Positions 1 through 10,896 of a DNA stretch of 64,000 nucleotides are shown piece by piece. The notes below the pieces were generated by a model that ran no database searches, was not told the DNA's origin, and saw nothing but the letters and a program-made list of their open reading frames with translations. Origin of the DNA: Pannonibacter carbonis (GTDB lineage: Bacteria; Pseudomonadota; Alphaproteobacteria; Rhizobiales; Stappiaceae); the NCBI RefSeq assembly GCF_003012935.1, contig NZ_PUDR01000004.1:310001-374000 (forward strand), written 5' to 3'. The first letter of the stretch is position 1; each line of letters opens with the position of its first letter. A program made the position numbers and the translations under genes.

Positions 1-337
1 AGCTGTAGGCGTCACCCTGTAGGGTGATCATGCCTGGGTAGCGCTGTTGCAGCAGGTGGCAAAAATCCGGACTGTACTCGATGGCCGTGAGATCTCGTTG
101 GGCGACGCCGCGGTCAAAGATCGCCTTGGTCACCACACCGGTGCCCGGTCCGAGCTCGAGATAACGACCGCCCGGGCGCACGGGAACAAAGGAAGCAATC
201 CGCTGCGCCAGTTCCGGCCCCGACGGGCTCACGGCGCCCATGGTCAGCGGACTGTCGATCCAGCTGCGAAAAAACCTGAGCTCGTCGCGGATCTTGTCCA
301 CGAGGCCCTTGTGTGTCAGCAGCTTGTGCGCGGCCAT
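1..337 (-). CDS. pmtA: Phospholipid N-methyltransferase-like class I SAM methyltransferase (partial)
   Basis: The gene runs off the left edge, so only the N-terminal half (about 112 residues) is present. It carries a class I SAM-binding motif I, LELGPGTGVV, followed by an acidic residue after the next strand (TAIEYSP). Members of this family methylate phosphatidylethanolamine towards phosphatidylcholine, and a pmtA gene near dnaJ-dnaK is common in rhizobia. The start at 337 is chosen because AAGGGG at 347-352 lies 9 nt upstream; an in-frame ATG at 367 has no Shine-Dalgarno. It could instead be an rRNA-adenine-dimethylase-like relative, since the two families share this fold. The symbol rests on neighbourhood plus fold. 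Confidence 0.7.
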   Translation of the reverse strand, partial: MAAHKLLTHKGLVDKIRDELRFFRSWIDSPLTMGAVSPSGPELAQRIASFVPVRPGGRYLELGPGTGVVTKAIFDRGVAQRDLTAIEYSPDFCHLLQQRYPGMITLQGDAYS

Positions 338-428
338 CGGATCCATCCCCTTAACGATAATCTCCATTTAGGAAACCATGACGGGCGATTTCAAGACCGA
401 ACTTTGCTGACGTAAACGTCACAGCATG

Positions 429-1559
429 CTAACTGCCTATTTTATCGAGAAAATCCTTTACCCTGGCAAAGAAACCTGCGGACTCAGGATTGTTCTCGCC
501 GGAGCTCTCCTTCTCGAACTCCGCCAGCAATTCCCGTTGGCGTTTCGTCAGGTTCGTCGGCGTTTCAACGGTGACCTGGATATACATATCGCCATGCTGG
601 TTCGAGCGCATGACCGGCATGCCCTTGCCCTTCAGGCGGAACTGCTTGCCCGTCTGGGTGCTTTCGGGAACCTTGACCCGTGTCGTGCCGCCATCCACGG
701 TCGGGACGTCGAACTGGCCGCCGAGCGAAGCCGTCGTCATCGAGATCGGAACGCGGCAGTAGAGATCCGCGCCATCGCGCTGGAAGAACTCATGCGGCTT
801 GATCGACAGGAAGATGTAGAGATCGCCGCTGGGGCCGCCGCGCAGGCCCGCTTCGCCTTCGCCGGCCAGCCGGATCCGGGTGCCGTCCTCGATGCCGGCC
901 GGAATGTTGACGGACAGGGTCCGCTCCTGCGTCACCCGCCCCACGCCGCCGCAGTTGGTGCAAGGGTCGGAAATGACCTGACCACGCCCCTGGCAGCTCG
1001 GGCAGGCCCGCTCGAGGGTGAAGAAACCCTGTGCCGCGCGCACGCGTCCGGAGCCGCCGCAGGTGCGGCAGGTGGTGGGGCTGGAGCCCGGCTTGGCGCC
1101 CGAGCCGCCGCACGGCTGACAGGTGATCGAGGTTGGCACTTCGATCTCGACCGTCTTGCCTGCAAAGGCCTCTTCCAGAGTGATTTCAAGATTGTAGCGC
1201 AGGTCAGCCCCGCGCTCGCGGCCGCCTGAGCGACGGCCGCCGCCGCTCATGCCAAAAAATTCCTCGAAGATGTCGGACATCGTCGAGGCAAAGTCATGCG
1301 AATGCGCACCGAACCCGCCGCCACCGCCGCCATTCTCGAAGGCAGCGTGACCGAAGCGGTCATAGGCTGCGCGCCGCTGCCCGTCTTTCAGGATGTCATA
1401 GGCTTCGTTGACTTCCTTGAAGAGTGCTTCGGCAGCATCGTCCCCTGGGTTGCGGTCGGGGTGATACTGCATGGCGAGCTTGCGATAGGCGCTCTTGAGC
1501 ACCTTTTCATCCGCGCCGCGCTCAACGCCAAGGATTTCATAATAATCGCGCTTTGCCAT
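429..1559 (-). CDS. dnaJ: Chaperone protein DnaJ
   Basis: This is the Hsp40 co-chaperone that delivers unfolded clients to DnaK and stimulates its ATPase. At 376 residues it has normal type I length. The J domain (about residues 1-70) contains the HPD triad in YHPDRN. A Gly/Phe-rich stretch (about 75-110) follows, then four CxxCxGxG zinc repeats ([32 protein letters not shown]), then the client-binding C-terminal domains. It lies downstream of dnaK on the same strand, separated by 236 nt that hold a strong terminator, so its expression probably depends on read-through or its own promoter. No clear Shine-Dalgarno is seen before ATG 1559. Confidence 0.97.
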   Translation of the reverse strand: MAKRDYYEILGVERGADEKVLKSAYRKLAMQYHPDRNPGDDAAEALFKEVNEAYDILKDGQRRAAYDRFGHAAFENGGGGGGFGAHSHDFASTMSDIFEEFFGMSGGGRRSGGRERGADLRYNLEITLEEAFAGKTVEIEVPTSITCQPCGGSGAKPGSSPTTCRTCGGSGRVRAAQGFFTLERACPSCQGRGQVISDPCTNCGGVGRVTQERTLSVNIPAGIEDGTRIRLAGEGEAGLRGGPSGDLYIFLSIKPHEFFQRDGADLYCRVPISMTTASLGGQFDVPTVDGGTTRVKVPESTQTGKQFRLKGKGMPVMRSNQHGDMYIQVTVETPTNLTKRQRELLAEFEKESSGENNPESAGFFARVKDFLDKIGS

Positions 1560-1744
1560 AGTCGAGGTACTCGCTGGATTCTGGAGCGCTTTCCAATCGA
1601 ACCGATAGGCCGGTCGATGAGAAATCGCTCCCAGATCAATGCGTTGAGCTACTTCCGGAGAACTTTACTGCCCGCATGTCCCGTCTTGCGCCGATTACGC
1701 ACAACGGAGGCTTTTCGCTCTTGTCCCTTAATCGGGCCACTTGC

Positions 1745-1788
1745 AAGCAAAAAGCGAGCCGGCGCTGCCTGTATGGGCAGCGCCGGCT
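1745..1788 (-). terminator. Rho-independent terminator after dnaK
   Basis: A perfect 13-bp stem (1757-1769 with 1776-1788) with a 6-nt loop is followed on the minus strand by CTTTTTGC. It lies between dnaK and dnaJ. It should terminate or attenuate transcription and leave dnaJ at a lower level than dnaK. Confidence 0.88.
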
Positions 1789-1795
1789 GCGCCTG

Positions 1796-3700
<1,905 letters not shown>

Positions 3701-4062
3701 TTTATCCTCTCTTTCCAGCAAACCGGATGGACCCGCGTCGGCGTCGATCCGGCCCCTTTTCACGATGAGCCTCCGGCCTCTTGGCCGGGGACACGCTGCC
3801 CGTATCCTGATGACGTTTTGTTTCCGCCTTGGCGGACAAAACCTGCTCCAGGACCGGATAGCGCGTGGCTTGACCGCTATATAGGTTGAGGCGTGAAGTG
3901 CCGCAAGGCACATGCCAATGTTGTTCGCCCGCACAGCATGTGCGGTGTATTCCTTCGCAAAGCGTTACTGTGCCGCCGCAAACCCCTTGCTGGCCGCGAT
4001 TGACCACAACATGGTCAGACCCACGCAAGCCTCGGCACCACAGCAAATCCAGGGAGACGCTG
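3701..4062. other. Divergent dnaK/alkB intergenic region
   Basis: This 362-nt gap holds the dnaK leader and heat-shock promoter on the minus strand and the alkB upstream region on the plus strand. Two short dyads lie on the alkB side: CCGCACA-GCA-TGTGCGG (3929-3945) and TGACCA-CAACA-TGGTCA (4001-4017). Either could be an operator, but neither matches a site I recognise. No open frame here looks like a gene. Confidence 0.5.
3878..3907 (-). promoter_or_regulatory. RpoH (sigma-32) type promoter of dnaK
   Basis: On the minus strand CTTG (3904-3907) and CCTATATA (3878-3885) are separated by 18 nt. This is close to the alphaproteobacterial heat-shock promoter pattern CTTG-N17/18-CYTATNT. The start of transcription would be near 3870. 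The match is by eye. Confidence 0.65.
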
Positions 4063-4743
4063 ATGCAGGACTTACCGGGTCAGGGCAATCCACTGGCAGA
4101 GGACAAGGCTGCAGTTTCGGCGCGCCGCAAGGCTGTGCTGCCGCAGGGCTTTCGCCATGTTCCCGGACGGCTTGCCCGCGATGACCAGGAAGCGCTCGTT
4201 GCAGAGCTGCGGGCCATTATTGCCGAGGCACCGCTGTTCACGCCGGTCATGCCGCGCACCGGAAAACCATTCTCGGTGCGCATGAGCAATTGCGGCCCGC
4301 TTGGCTGGGTTTCGGATATTCACGGCTACCGCTATCAGCCGCTGCATCCTGTCACGGGCAGACCCTGGCCAGCGATGCCGTCGGTCCTGACTGCCCTGTG
4401 GGCAGAGCTTGCCCCCGATGCGCCGCCGCCAGAAGCCTGCCTGATCAATTTCTACGCCGCCGACGCCCGCATGGGCCTGCATCAGGACCGGGACGAGGCG
4501 ACCTTCGACGCGCCGGTTCTGTCGGTCTCGCTGGGCGATACGGCGCTGTTCCGCATCGGCGGACTTGAGCGCAGTGATCCGACGCTGTCCCTGAAACTGT
4601 CGTCCGGAGATGTGGCCCTGCTCGGCGGCGCGTCCCGCCTCGCCTTTCACGGCATCGACAGGCTTTATCCGGGGACCTCCACCCTGCTGAAAGGAAGCGG
4701 GCGGATCAACCTGACACTGAGGCGGGTGACAGTACCCGCCTAA
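4063..4743 (+). CDS. alkB: Alkylated DNA repair dioxygenase AlkB
   Basis: This is a 2-oxoglutarate/Fe(II) dioxygenase that oxidatively demethylates 1-methyladenine and 3-methylcytosine in DNA. The 226-residue length matches AlkB (about 216). The iron ligands are visible: HxD in LHQDRDE and the distal His in AFHGID. The 2-oxoglutarate-binding Arg lies in GRINLTLRR, and NFY precedes the HxD. The ATG at 4063 has AGGGAGA just upstream; longer in-frame extensions lack both a ribosome site and family similarity. It is transcribed away from dnaK and converges with ubiB, with only 3 nt between the stops. Confidence 0.93.
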   Translation: MQDLPGQGNPLAEDKAAVSARRKAVLPQGFRHVPGRLARDDQEALVAELRAIIAEAPLFTPVMPRTGKPFSVRMSNCGPLGWVSDIHGYRYQPLHPVTGRPWPAMPSVLTALWAELAPDAPPPEACLINFYAADARMGLHQDRDEATFDAPVLSVSLGDTALFRIGGLERSDPTLSLKLSSGDVALLGGASRLAFHGIDRLYPGTSTLLKGSGRINLTLRRVTVPA

Positions 4744-4746
4744 GCC

Positions 4747-6330
4747 TCAGGCCCAGGCCTTTAATGCAAGCGCCGCCAGCGCAATCGCGATGATCCACAG
4801 TGCCACGCGGCCGGAGCGATTGTGCCGGGCCTCCGAGCGGCCGATGGCATCGGCGGTCTCGGCGTCGAAGCGGAAGCCCTTTTCGGCCATCCGCTCCATC
4901 TCCTGCGACAGGCGGCCAATACGGTCAGCGAAAATGGGCAGGTCCGTCGCAATGCGCCCCAGCGCGGTCAGGCCGGTGCCGAGATCACGCAGCCGGCCCA
5001 CAGGTCCGAGATTGCCGGCAATCCAGTGCGAGACCACAGGCTCTGCCGTCCGCCACATGTCAAGGCGCGGGTTGAGCGTGCGCGCAACACCTTCGACCAC
5101 GACCATCGTCTTCTGCAGCATGATCAGCTGCGGCTGGGTGCGCATCTGGAACAGTTCGGTGATCTCGAACAGCTGCGTCAGCAGGCGCGCCATCGAGATT
5201 TCAGAGGCATCATGGCCATGGATCGGCTCGCCAATGGCGCGGATCGCCTGGGCAAACACATCCACGTCCTGATCGGCCGGAACATACCCGGCCTCGAAAT
5301 GCACCTCGGCCACCCGGCGGTAGTCGCGCGTGATGAAGCCATAGAGGATTTCGGCCAGGAACCGGCGCTCGGACCGGCCAAGGCGACCGGTGATGCCGAA
5401 GTCGACAGCGACCAGCGTGCCGTCCGGCTGAACGAAGAGGTTGCCCTGGTGCATGTCGGCGTGGAAGAAGCCATCGCGCAGGGTGTGGCGCAGGAAGCTC
5501 TGGATCACATTGGCGCCAAGCGCCTCCAGATCCATCCCGTCTTCGGTGATGCCGGCGACGTCGGAGAGCTTGCGCCCGTCGATCCACTCCATCGTCAGCA
5601 CGCCCTTGGCGCTTCGCATCCAGTCGACGGCCGGCACCCGGAAGCCGGGGTCCTCAGCGGTGTTCTCCGCCATTTCCGACAGGGCAGCCGCCTCGAGGCG
5701 GAAATCCATCTCCAGCGCTACGGAACGCGCGAGCGTGTCGACCACGGCGAGCGGGCGCAGTCGCCGCGCGGCCGGCACGAACCGCTCCGCCAGCCGGGCG
5801 ACCAGATAGAAGCTCTGCAGATCATTGTTGAACCGGCGAGCGACATCCGGACGCAGCACTTTTACCGCCATCTTGCGGACCGAGCCGTCAGGCTGGCGCA
5901 CAAGGGCCGGATGCACCTGTGCCATCGAGGCTGCGGCGACAGGTTCGCCGAACTCGACATAAAGCTCGTCGACCGGGCGCATCAGCTGCTCGGCGATCTG
6001 GGCGCGGGCCTCTTCCTGCGGGAAGGCGGGCAACCGATCCTGAAGATGCGCCAGTTCCGCGGCGGCTTCCTTGCCGACCACGTCGGCGCGCGTCGCCAGA
6101 AACTGCCCCAGCTTCACGTAGGATGGCCCGAGCCGGTTCATGGCGTCCGACAGGCGCAGCCGCGCGCTCTTGTCCTGCACCGACCGGCGTTCCAGCAGGC
6201 GCGCAAGCCGGATGGCGAGGCGCGGTCCCGCCGGCAGGTCAGGCAGGTTCACAAGCCCGAAAACACCCTCACGGGCGAGCACGAAGCCGGCCTGCATCAG
6301 CCGCAGGGTCGGGCGGATCAACTGCGCCAT
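4747..6330 (-). CDS. ubiB: Ubiquinone biosynthesis protein UbiB (ABC1/ADCK-type atypical kinase)
   Basis: This is a membrane-associated atypical kinase/ATPase needed for coenzyme Q synthesis. The protein has 527 residues. Family signatures are present: the KxGQ motif (YVKLGQF), the invariant Lys (MAVKVLRP), the ExD motif (EMDFRLEA), a catalytic-loop variant HADMHQGN and the metal-binding DFG (VAVDFGI). The C-terminus ends in one clear hydrophobic anchor, where E. coli UbiB has two. The ATG at 6330, starting MAQLIRP, is preferred because upstream starts overlap ubiE. The 4-nt gap after the ubiE stop implies co-transcription. Confidence 0.93.
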   Translation of the reverse strand: MAQLIRPTLRLMQAGFVLAREGVFGLVNLPDLPAGPRLAIRLARLLERRSVQDKSARLRLSDAMNRLGPSYVKLGQFLATRADVVGKEAAAELAHLQDRLPAFPQEEARAQIAEQLMRPVDELYVEFGEPVAAASMAQVHPALVRQPDGSVRKMAVKVLRPDVARRFNNDLQSFYLVARLAERFVPAARRLRPLAVVDTLARSVALEMDFRLEAAALSEMAENTAEDPGFRVPAVDWMRSAKGVLTMEWIDGRKLSDVAGITEDGMDLEALGANVIQSFLRHTLRDGFFHADMHQGNLFVQPDGTLVAVDFGITGRLGRSERRFLAEILYGFITRDYRRVAEVHFEAGYVPADQDVDVFAQAIRAIGEPIHGHDASEISMARLLTQLFEITELFQMRTQPQLIMLQKTMVVVEGVARTLNPRLDMWRTAEPVVSHWIAGNLGPVGRLRDLGTGLTALGRIATDLPIFADRIGRLSQEMERMAEKGFRFDAETADAIGRSEARHNRSGRVALWIIAIALAALALKAWA

Positions 6331-6334
6331 CGGA

Positions 6335-7144
6335 TCAGAGTTTCCAGCCCGAATGCAGCGCGGCAATGCCGCCGGTGTAATTGCGGTAGGTGACCTTCTC
6401 GAAGCCGGCCTCGCCGATCATCTCGGCGAAACGTTCCTGGTTCGGGAACTTGCGGATGGATTCCACGAGATACTTGTAGGGGTCGCCGTCGCCAGTCACA
6501 GCCTTGCCGATCGCCGGGATCGCGTGGAACGAGAAGGCGTCATAGACCTTGTCGAGCATCGGCAACTCGACTTCCGAGAACTCGAGGCACAGGAACCGGC
6601 CGCCGCGCTTCAAGACGCGGTGGGCTTCCCGGAGCGCCTTCGGAATGTCAGGCACGTTGCGGATGCCAAAGGCGATCGTATAGGCGTCGAAAGTCTTGTC
6701 CGGGAACGGTAGGACTTCGGCGTTGCCCTGGGTGAAGGTGATGAAGGGCGACAGTCCGGCCTTCTCGGCCCGGTCCTGGCCGACGGACAGCATGGACCCG
6801 TTGATGTCCAGCACGACCGCCTCGACTTCGCGGCCAGAGCGTTCGACGATGCGCGTCGCGATGTCACCCGTGCCACCGGCGACGTCCAGGACATGCCAGT
6901 CACGGCCGGGCGTGTGCGGCGGCGCCAGGACCGAGACCATCGCATCTTTCCAGAGCCGGTGCAGGCCACCGGACATCAGATCGTTCATGATATCGTAGCG
7001 GGTTGCCACCTTGTGGAACACGTCGTTGACCATGCCCTGCTTCTCGCCTTCGCGCACGGTGCGGAAGCCAAAGCTCGTCGGCATTTCACGCGGGTCGCGA
7101 TGGCCGGGGTAGGCGGCGCCTGCCGCAGCGGTCTCGTCAGTCAT
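6335..7144 (-). CDS. ubiE: Demethylmenaquinone/2-methoxy-6-polyprenyl-1,4-benzoquinol methyltransferase UbiE
   Basis: This is the SAM-dependent C-methyltransferase of ubiquinone (and menaquinone) synthesis. The 269-residue protein has motif [13 protein letters not shown], the family signature [17 protein letters not shown], and GIRNVPD with the later EFS block. The start at 7144 is chosen for AAGGAG six nt upstream; an ATG six codons earlier lacks one. It is the first gene of a ubiE-ubiB pair and diverges from mutM across 173 nt, a conserved alphaproteobacterial arrangement. Confidence 0.96.
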   Translation of the reverse strand: MTDETAAAGAAYPGHRDPREMPTSFGFRTVREGEKQGMVNDVFHKVATRYDIMNDLMSGGLHRLWKDAMVSVLAPPHTPGRDWHVLDVAGGTGDIATRIVERSGREVEAVVLDINGSMLSVGQDRAEKAGLSPFITFTQGNAEVLPFPDKTFDAYTIAFGIRNVPDIPKALREAHRVLKRGGRFLCLEFSEVELPMLDKVYDAFSFHAIPAIGKAVTGDGDPYKYLVESIRKFPNQERFAEMIGEAGFEKVTYRNYTGGIAALHSGWKL

Positions 7145-7317
7145 GCAGGTCTCCTTGGCCACCGGGAAAGGCGGCGGCCCGGGTTCGGTTCGGCGGGACC
7201 ATAGTACAGCCCGCGTGCCGACGCTATTGTTGCCCCGGCCCTCAGTCCTATGTCATGCGTCTCATATAGGCGAGGCCTCTCGTCCGCCTAGCGATTTTTC
7301 AGGGAAGCGCAAGCCCC

Positions 7318-8223
7318 ATGCCCGAGTTGCCGGAAGTCGAAACCGTACGCCGCGGCCTTGCGCCGAGCCTTGAGGGCGCGCGTGTCCTCAAGCTGGAATG
7401 CCGCCGGCCGGACCTGCGGTTTCCTTTCCCAGAGCGCTTCAGTGAGCGCGTCGAGGGACGACGTGTCGCAGCCCTGTCCCGCCGGGCGAAGTATCTCCTG
7501 GCAGATATTGATGACGGCGAGGTGCTGGTGATGCACCTTGGCATGTCCGGCTCGTTCCGGGTCGAGGATGCTAGGGACAGCCATTTGCCCGGTGACTTTG
7601 CCCATGCCCGGTCGAAGGACGAGAAGCACGACCATGTCGTGTTCCATCTGTCGGCACCGGGATCCGACAGCGGTGATGCAGTCGCCCGGATCGTCTACAA
7701 CGACCCGCGCCGCTTCGGCTTCATGCAGATGGTGCCAAGGGCGGGGCTGACCTCGCATCCGCTGTTTGCGGCCATGGGGCTGGAGCCACTCGGAAACCGC
7801 CTCGATGGCGACGTGCTGGACGGCCTCTTCCGCGACAAGCGGACGCCGCTGAAAGCCGCATTGCTCGACCAGCGCCTGATTGCCGGCCTCGGCAACATCT
7901 ATGTCTGCGAGGCGCTGTGGCGCTCCGGCCTGTCGCCGCAACGCGCGGCTGGCGAGATCTGCGGACCGCAACGCGGACGCAAGGTGCTGCGCGAGAAGCT
8001 TGCCCTGTCGATCCGCGAGGTGCTGGAAGAGGCGATCCTCGCCGGTGGCTCGACATTGCGTGACCACACGCAAACTGACGGAACGCTTGGCTACTTCCAG
8101 CACAGTTTTGCTGCCTACGGCCGGGAAGGCGAGCCCTGCCGCACGCCAGGCTGCGGCGGTACTATCGAACGTCTGGTGCAGTCCGGGCGGTCAACCTTCC
8201 ATTGTCCGAAGTGCCAGCGATAG
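7318..8223 (+). CDS. mutM: Formamidopyrimidine-DNA glycosylase
   Basis: This is a base-excision repair bifunctional glycosylase/AP lyase that removes 8-oxoguanine and formamidopyrimidines. It starts [14 protein letters not shown] with the catalytic Pro2-Glu3, has the middle H2TH region ([11 protein letters not shown]), and ends in a zinc finger with Cys pairs (CRTPGC ... CPKC). The length of 301 residues is slightly above E. coli's 269, mainly through an insertion around residues 80-105 that is common in alphaproteobacteria. GGGAAG lies upstream of the ATG. Confidence 0.97.
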   Translation: MPELPEVETVRRGLAPSLEGARVLKLECRRPDLRFPFPERFSERVEGRRVAALSRRAKYLLADIDDGEVLVMHLGMSGSFRVEDARDSHLPGDFAHARSKDEKHDHVVFHLSAPGSDSGDAVARIVYNDPRRFGFMQMVPRAGLTSHPLFAAMGLEPLGNRLDGDVLDGLFRDKRTPLKAALLDQRLIAGLGNIYVCEALWRSGLSPQRAAGEICGPQRGRKVLREKLALSIREVLEEAILAGGSTLRDHTQTDGTLGYFQHSFAAYGREGEPCRTPGCGGTIERLVQSGRSTFHCPKCQR

Positions 8224-8400
8224 ACACCTCAGCCAAAGGGCTGGCGTCCCTGCCCGTTCGCTTGCACGCCCGAAAGGTGTCGGATACCCCTTGAATGACG
8301 TGCCCGCGTGCCGATGTCCGGAACGCGGCGGAACGGCATTCGGCGCTTGCTGGCAGATCGGAGGCCGATCGCCTGCATGCGTTTCAAGCGGAGGATCCAG

Positions 8401-9174
8401 ATGGCATACGAGAACATCCTGACCGAAAAGCGTGGCAAGGTTGGCATCATTACGCTCAATCGCCCCAAGGCACTGAATGCACTGTGTGCCGAGCTGATGG
8501 CCGAGGTCGCCGCCGCGCTCGACGCCTATGAAGCGGATGAGCGCATCGGCTGCGTCATCATCACCGGGTCGCAGAAGGCCTTCGCCGCCGGTGCCGACAT
8601 CAAGGAGATGCAGCCCTTCGATTTTGCCAAGGCCTACATGGGCGACCTGATCACACCCTGGGACCGGGTGGCGCGCAACCGCAAGCCGGTCATTGCGGCC
8701 GTGGCCGGTTATGCGCTCGGAGGCGGCTGCGAGCTGGCGATGATGTGCGACTTCATCATCTGCGCCGACAATGCCAAGTTCGGCCAGCCTGAGATCACCC
8801 TCGGCGTGTTGCCCGGCGCCGGTGGCACCCAGCGGCTGACGCGGTTCGTCGGCAAGTCCAAGGCGATGGATATGTGCCTCACCGGTCGGCTCATGGATGC
8901 CATCGAAGCCGAGCGCTCAGGCCTCGTCTCTCGCGTCGTGCCGGTTGATGACCTCATGGAAGAGGCGCTGAAGGCGGCGGAAAAGATCGCCGACTTCTCC
9001 CTGCCGGTGGTCATGATGACCAAGGAAAGCGTCAACCGCGCCTATGAGACGACGTTGGCGGAAGGGATCCGGTTCGAACGCCGCATGTTCCATGCCGCCT
9101 TCGCCACCGAGGACCAGAGTGAGGGCATGGCGGCCTTCATCGAGAAGCGTGCGCCGCAATTCCGCAACAAATAA
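8401..9174 (+). CDS. Enoyl-CoA hydratase (crotonase family)
   Basis: This is a 257-residue crotonase-fold enzyme expected to hydrate 2-trans-enoyl-CoA in fatty-acid beta-oxidation. Both catalytic glutamates of mitochondrial-type crotonase can be placed: one in [11 protein letters not shown] and one in [19 protein letters not shown]. The oxyanion-hole region [10 protein letters not shown] is also present. GGAGG precedes the ATG at 8401, which rules out the longer in-frame extension. A hydratase between mutM and rpsT is a recurrent alphaproteobacterial arrangement. Chain-length preference cannot be read from the sequence. Confidence 0.92.
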   Translation: MAYENILTEKRGKVGIITLNRPKALNALCAELMAEVAAALDAYEADERIGCVIITGSQKAFAAGADIKEMQPFDFAKAYMGDLITPWDRVARNRKPVIAAVAGYALGGGCELAMMCDFIICADNAKFGQPEITLGVLPGAGGTQRLTRFVGKSKAMDMCLTGRLMDAIEAERSGLVSRVVPVDDLMEEALKAAEKIADFSLPVVMMTKESVNRAYETTLAEGIRFERRMFHAAFATEDQSEGMAAFIEKRAPQFRNK

Positions 9175-9180
9175 CGTACC

Positions 9181-9226
9181 GTCGGGCGGGTTTGGCATTG
9201 ACGGTTTCGACCCGCCCGACTATAAG
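9181..9226 (+). promoter_or_regulatory. Probable rpsT promoter inside an 11-bp inverted repeat
   Basis: TTGACG (9198-9203) and TATAAG (9221-9226) are 17 nt apart, a near-consensus housekeeping promoter for rpsT with a leader of about 120 nt. A perfect 11-bp inverted repeat (9181-9191 with 9210-9220) covers the -35 and spacer. It could also form a hairpin at the end of the upstream hydratase transcript. No T-tract follows, so it is not a classical terminator. Confidence 0.6.
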
Positions 9227-9353
9227 CCTCCCCCAATCGGTGGCATCCAGCGTGCCGCCGAATTCGTTTGACGCGGAGCATGATCGGACCTAAAGGTGCG
9301 CGCTCCGATGTTGATCGGGTTTTTAGTTTCACACTCGGACCAGGATTGAGCCA

Positions 9354-9620
9354 ATGGCCAACACTCCCTCGGCCAAGAAGGCGGCCCGCAAGATTGCCCG
9401 CCGGACGGCTGTTAACAAGACACGCCGTAGCCGCATGCGCACCTTCCTGCGCAAGGTCGAAGAAGCGATTGCTTCCGGCGATCACGCAGCTGCAACCGCA
9501 GCGTTCCAGGCCGCCCAGCCGGAACTGATGCGCGCCGCCTCGAAGGGGGTCGTTCACGCCAACACCGCCTCGCGCAAGGTATCGCGCCTGAACGCACGCG
9601 TGAAGGCTCTGAAGGCCTGA
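9354..9620 (+). CDS. rpsT: 30S ribosomal protein S20
   Basis: This is an 88-residue, strongly basic, helical protein that binds 16S rRNA in the small subunit. It has the family N-terminus [13 protein letters not shown] and the C-terminal segment [12 protein letters not shown]. The length is normal. It is monocistronic in appearance, with a promoter at 9198-9226 and a strong terminator just downstream. Confidence 0.98.
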   Translation: MANTPSAKKAARKIARRTAVNKTRRSRMRTFLRKVEEAIASGDHAAATAAFQAAQPELMRAASKGVVHANTASRKVSRLNARVKALKA

Positions 9621-9644
9621 GACAAGCTCCAGAAGCCTGTCATG

Positions 9645-9672
9645 AACCCGGCCCGCAAGGCCGGGTTTTTTG
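9645..9672 (+). terminator. Rho-independent terminator of rpsT
   Basis: A perfect 9-bp stem (9645-9653 with 9659-9667), loop CGCAA, runs into a T6 tract. It lies 24 nt after the rpsT stop codon. Confidence 0.92.
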
Positions 9673-10258
9673 TTAGCCGACGCGCTTGAAAGAAATGCCA
9701 TCCGGCTAAGTTCCTACCGTCCAGCGACCCAAAGGCGGTGATCCGGTCTGCCATATTTTTTCCATATATATCATGCACTTATCGATATGTTGGAAAAGAC
9801 GTATGGCCCTATGCCGGATTCGGTTTGAGTCAAGCCGGACACGGGATTTTTTTTTGGTCTGGTGACGCCAAACCGCATCGCCGGATAAGCACCGCGAAAA
9901 GACGTTGAGTCAAAACGGATTTGCTCCCGAGAGGCGGATTGATGGCCGGGATTTGACGCAGCGACAGGCCGAATGTGTCGGTTTTTGTTAACGAGTCGCT
10001 GTTGCTCCCTACCTAGGGCCTGTGTATGTTCAGTCCATCGGCGCAAGCTCGAAACTAAATAAAAAATTACACAGTGCATGGACCAGACAATGATCACGAC
10101 GACTTTCTTGGAAACCCCTCCGCAAATATTCGGGTATTGCTTGGCTAAGTCGCTGGTCATTGTCAGTTTCATCAGCGCGAGCTCTTAAACCTACTCAATA
10201 ATCTCCTCAGCTTTGGCATCGACACACCGCGGCGTTTCAACGTTGCGAAGGGGGCATC
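9673..10258. other. Long non-coding region upstream of the rhodanese gene and dnaA
   Basis: About 590 nt without a believable gene. The region is visibly more AT-rich than its surroundings (for example 9751-9790 and 10050-10072). It holds four GANTC sites (9817, 9827, 9907, 9993), the possible CcrM methylation sequence. The 9-bp palindrome TTGAGTCAA occurs twice (9825-9833, 9905-9913), each copy followed by a similar CGGA. I find no convincing cluster of DnaA boxes, so I do not call an origin here. Confidence 0.5.
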
Positions 10259-10699
10259 TTGTCGAATTCTATGGCTTATGCCGGAGACGTTGACGTCGAA
10301 ACGGCTTATCAGGCGGTGGCATCCAACCCGGACGCGGTCCTGGTTGACGTGCGCACCCGGGCAGAATGGACCTTTGTCGGCGTGCCGGATCTGCGCGCCA
10401 TCGGCAAGGACGTCCTGATGGTCGAATGGCAGGGCTTTCCTGCCGGAAGCGCCGTGCCGGATTTTGTCGAGACGCTGAGTGGCGAGATTGCCCGGCGTGG
10501 CCTGGACAAGGCTGCACCGATCTATTTTCTCTGCCGGTCCGGCGCGCGCAGCATGAGTGCAGCGATCGCCATGACCAGCGCGGGATACGGCCCGTGCTAC
10601 AACATTGCTCAAGGGTTCGAGGGGCCGATGGGTCCTGAGGGTCACCGGGGTGGTGTGGCAGGCTGGAAGGCCAAGGGTCTTCCCTGGGTCCAAAGCTAG
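10259..10699 (+). CDS. Rhodanese-like domain protein
   Basis: This is a single-domain, cytosolic rhodanese-fold protein of 146 residues. The active-site loop CRSGARS contains the catalytic cysteine that would carry a persulfide. The N-terminal VLVDVRTRAEW block is the usual rhodanese signature. The substrate is unknown. The TTG at 10259 is chosen because AGGGGG lies 5-6 nt upstream; the next in-frame ATG is at 10271. It sits alone between the long non-coding region and dnaA, and no terminator is evident before dnaA. Confidence 0.88.
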   Translation: MSNSMAYAGDVDVETAYQAVASNPDAVLVDVRTRAEWTFVGVPDLRAIGKDVLMVEWQGFPAGSAVPDFVETLSGEIARRGLDKAAPIYFLCRSGARSMSAAIAMTSAGYGPCYNIAQGFEGPMGPEGHRGGVAGWKAKGLPWVQS

Positions 10700-10896
10700 A
10701 CCCGTTTCAGTTTCGAAATGGTAGGTCGGCGGGGCGGCATAAGCTGCGTCCCGCGCAGGATCTGTCGACTTGAATTTCTATCGCCGTTTTAACGCGGCGA
10801 CATAAAACAACAGCCGCTCAGCGGCATACCGAACAAGGCAGCAGGCCCTGGGCTGTGGCGGACCGGGACCTGGCATGACGACGGAGGCGAGGCGAC

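Noticed and set aside
9673-10896. Chromosomal origin (oriC) next to dnaA
   Set aside because: No cluster of DnaA boxes (TTATNCACA) can be seen. In many Hyphomicrobiales the origin is elsewhere, near hemE. A box search with mismatch scoring and GC-skew of the whole chromosome would decide.
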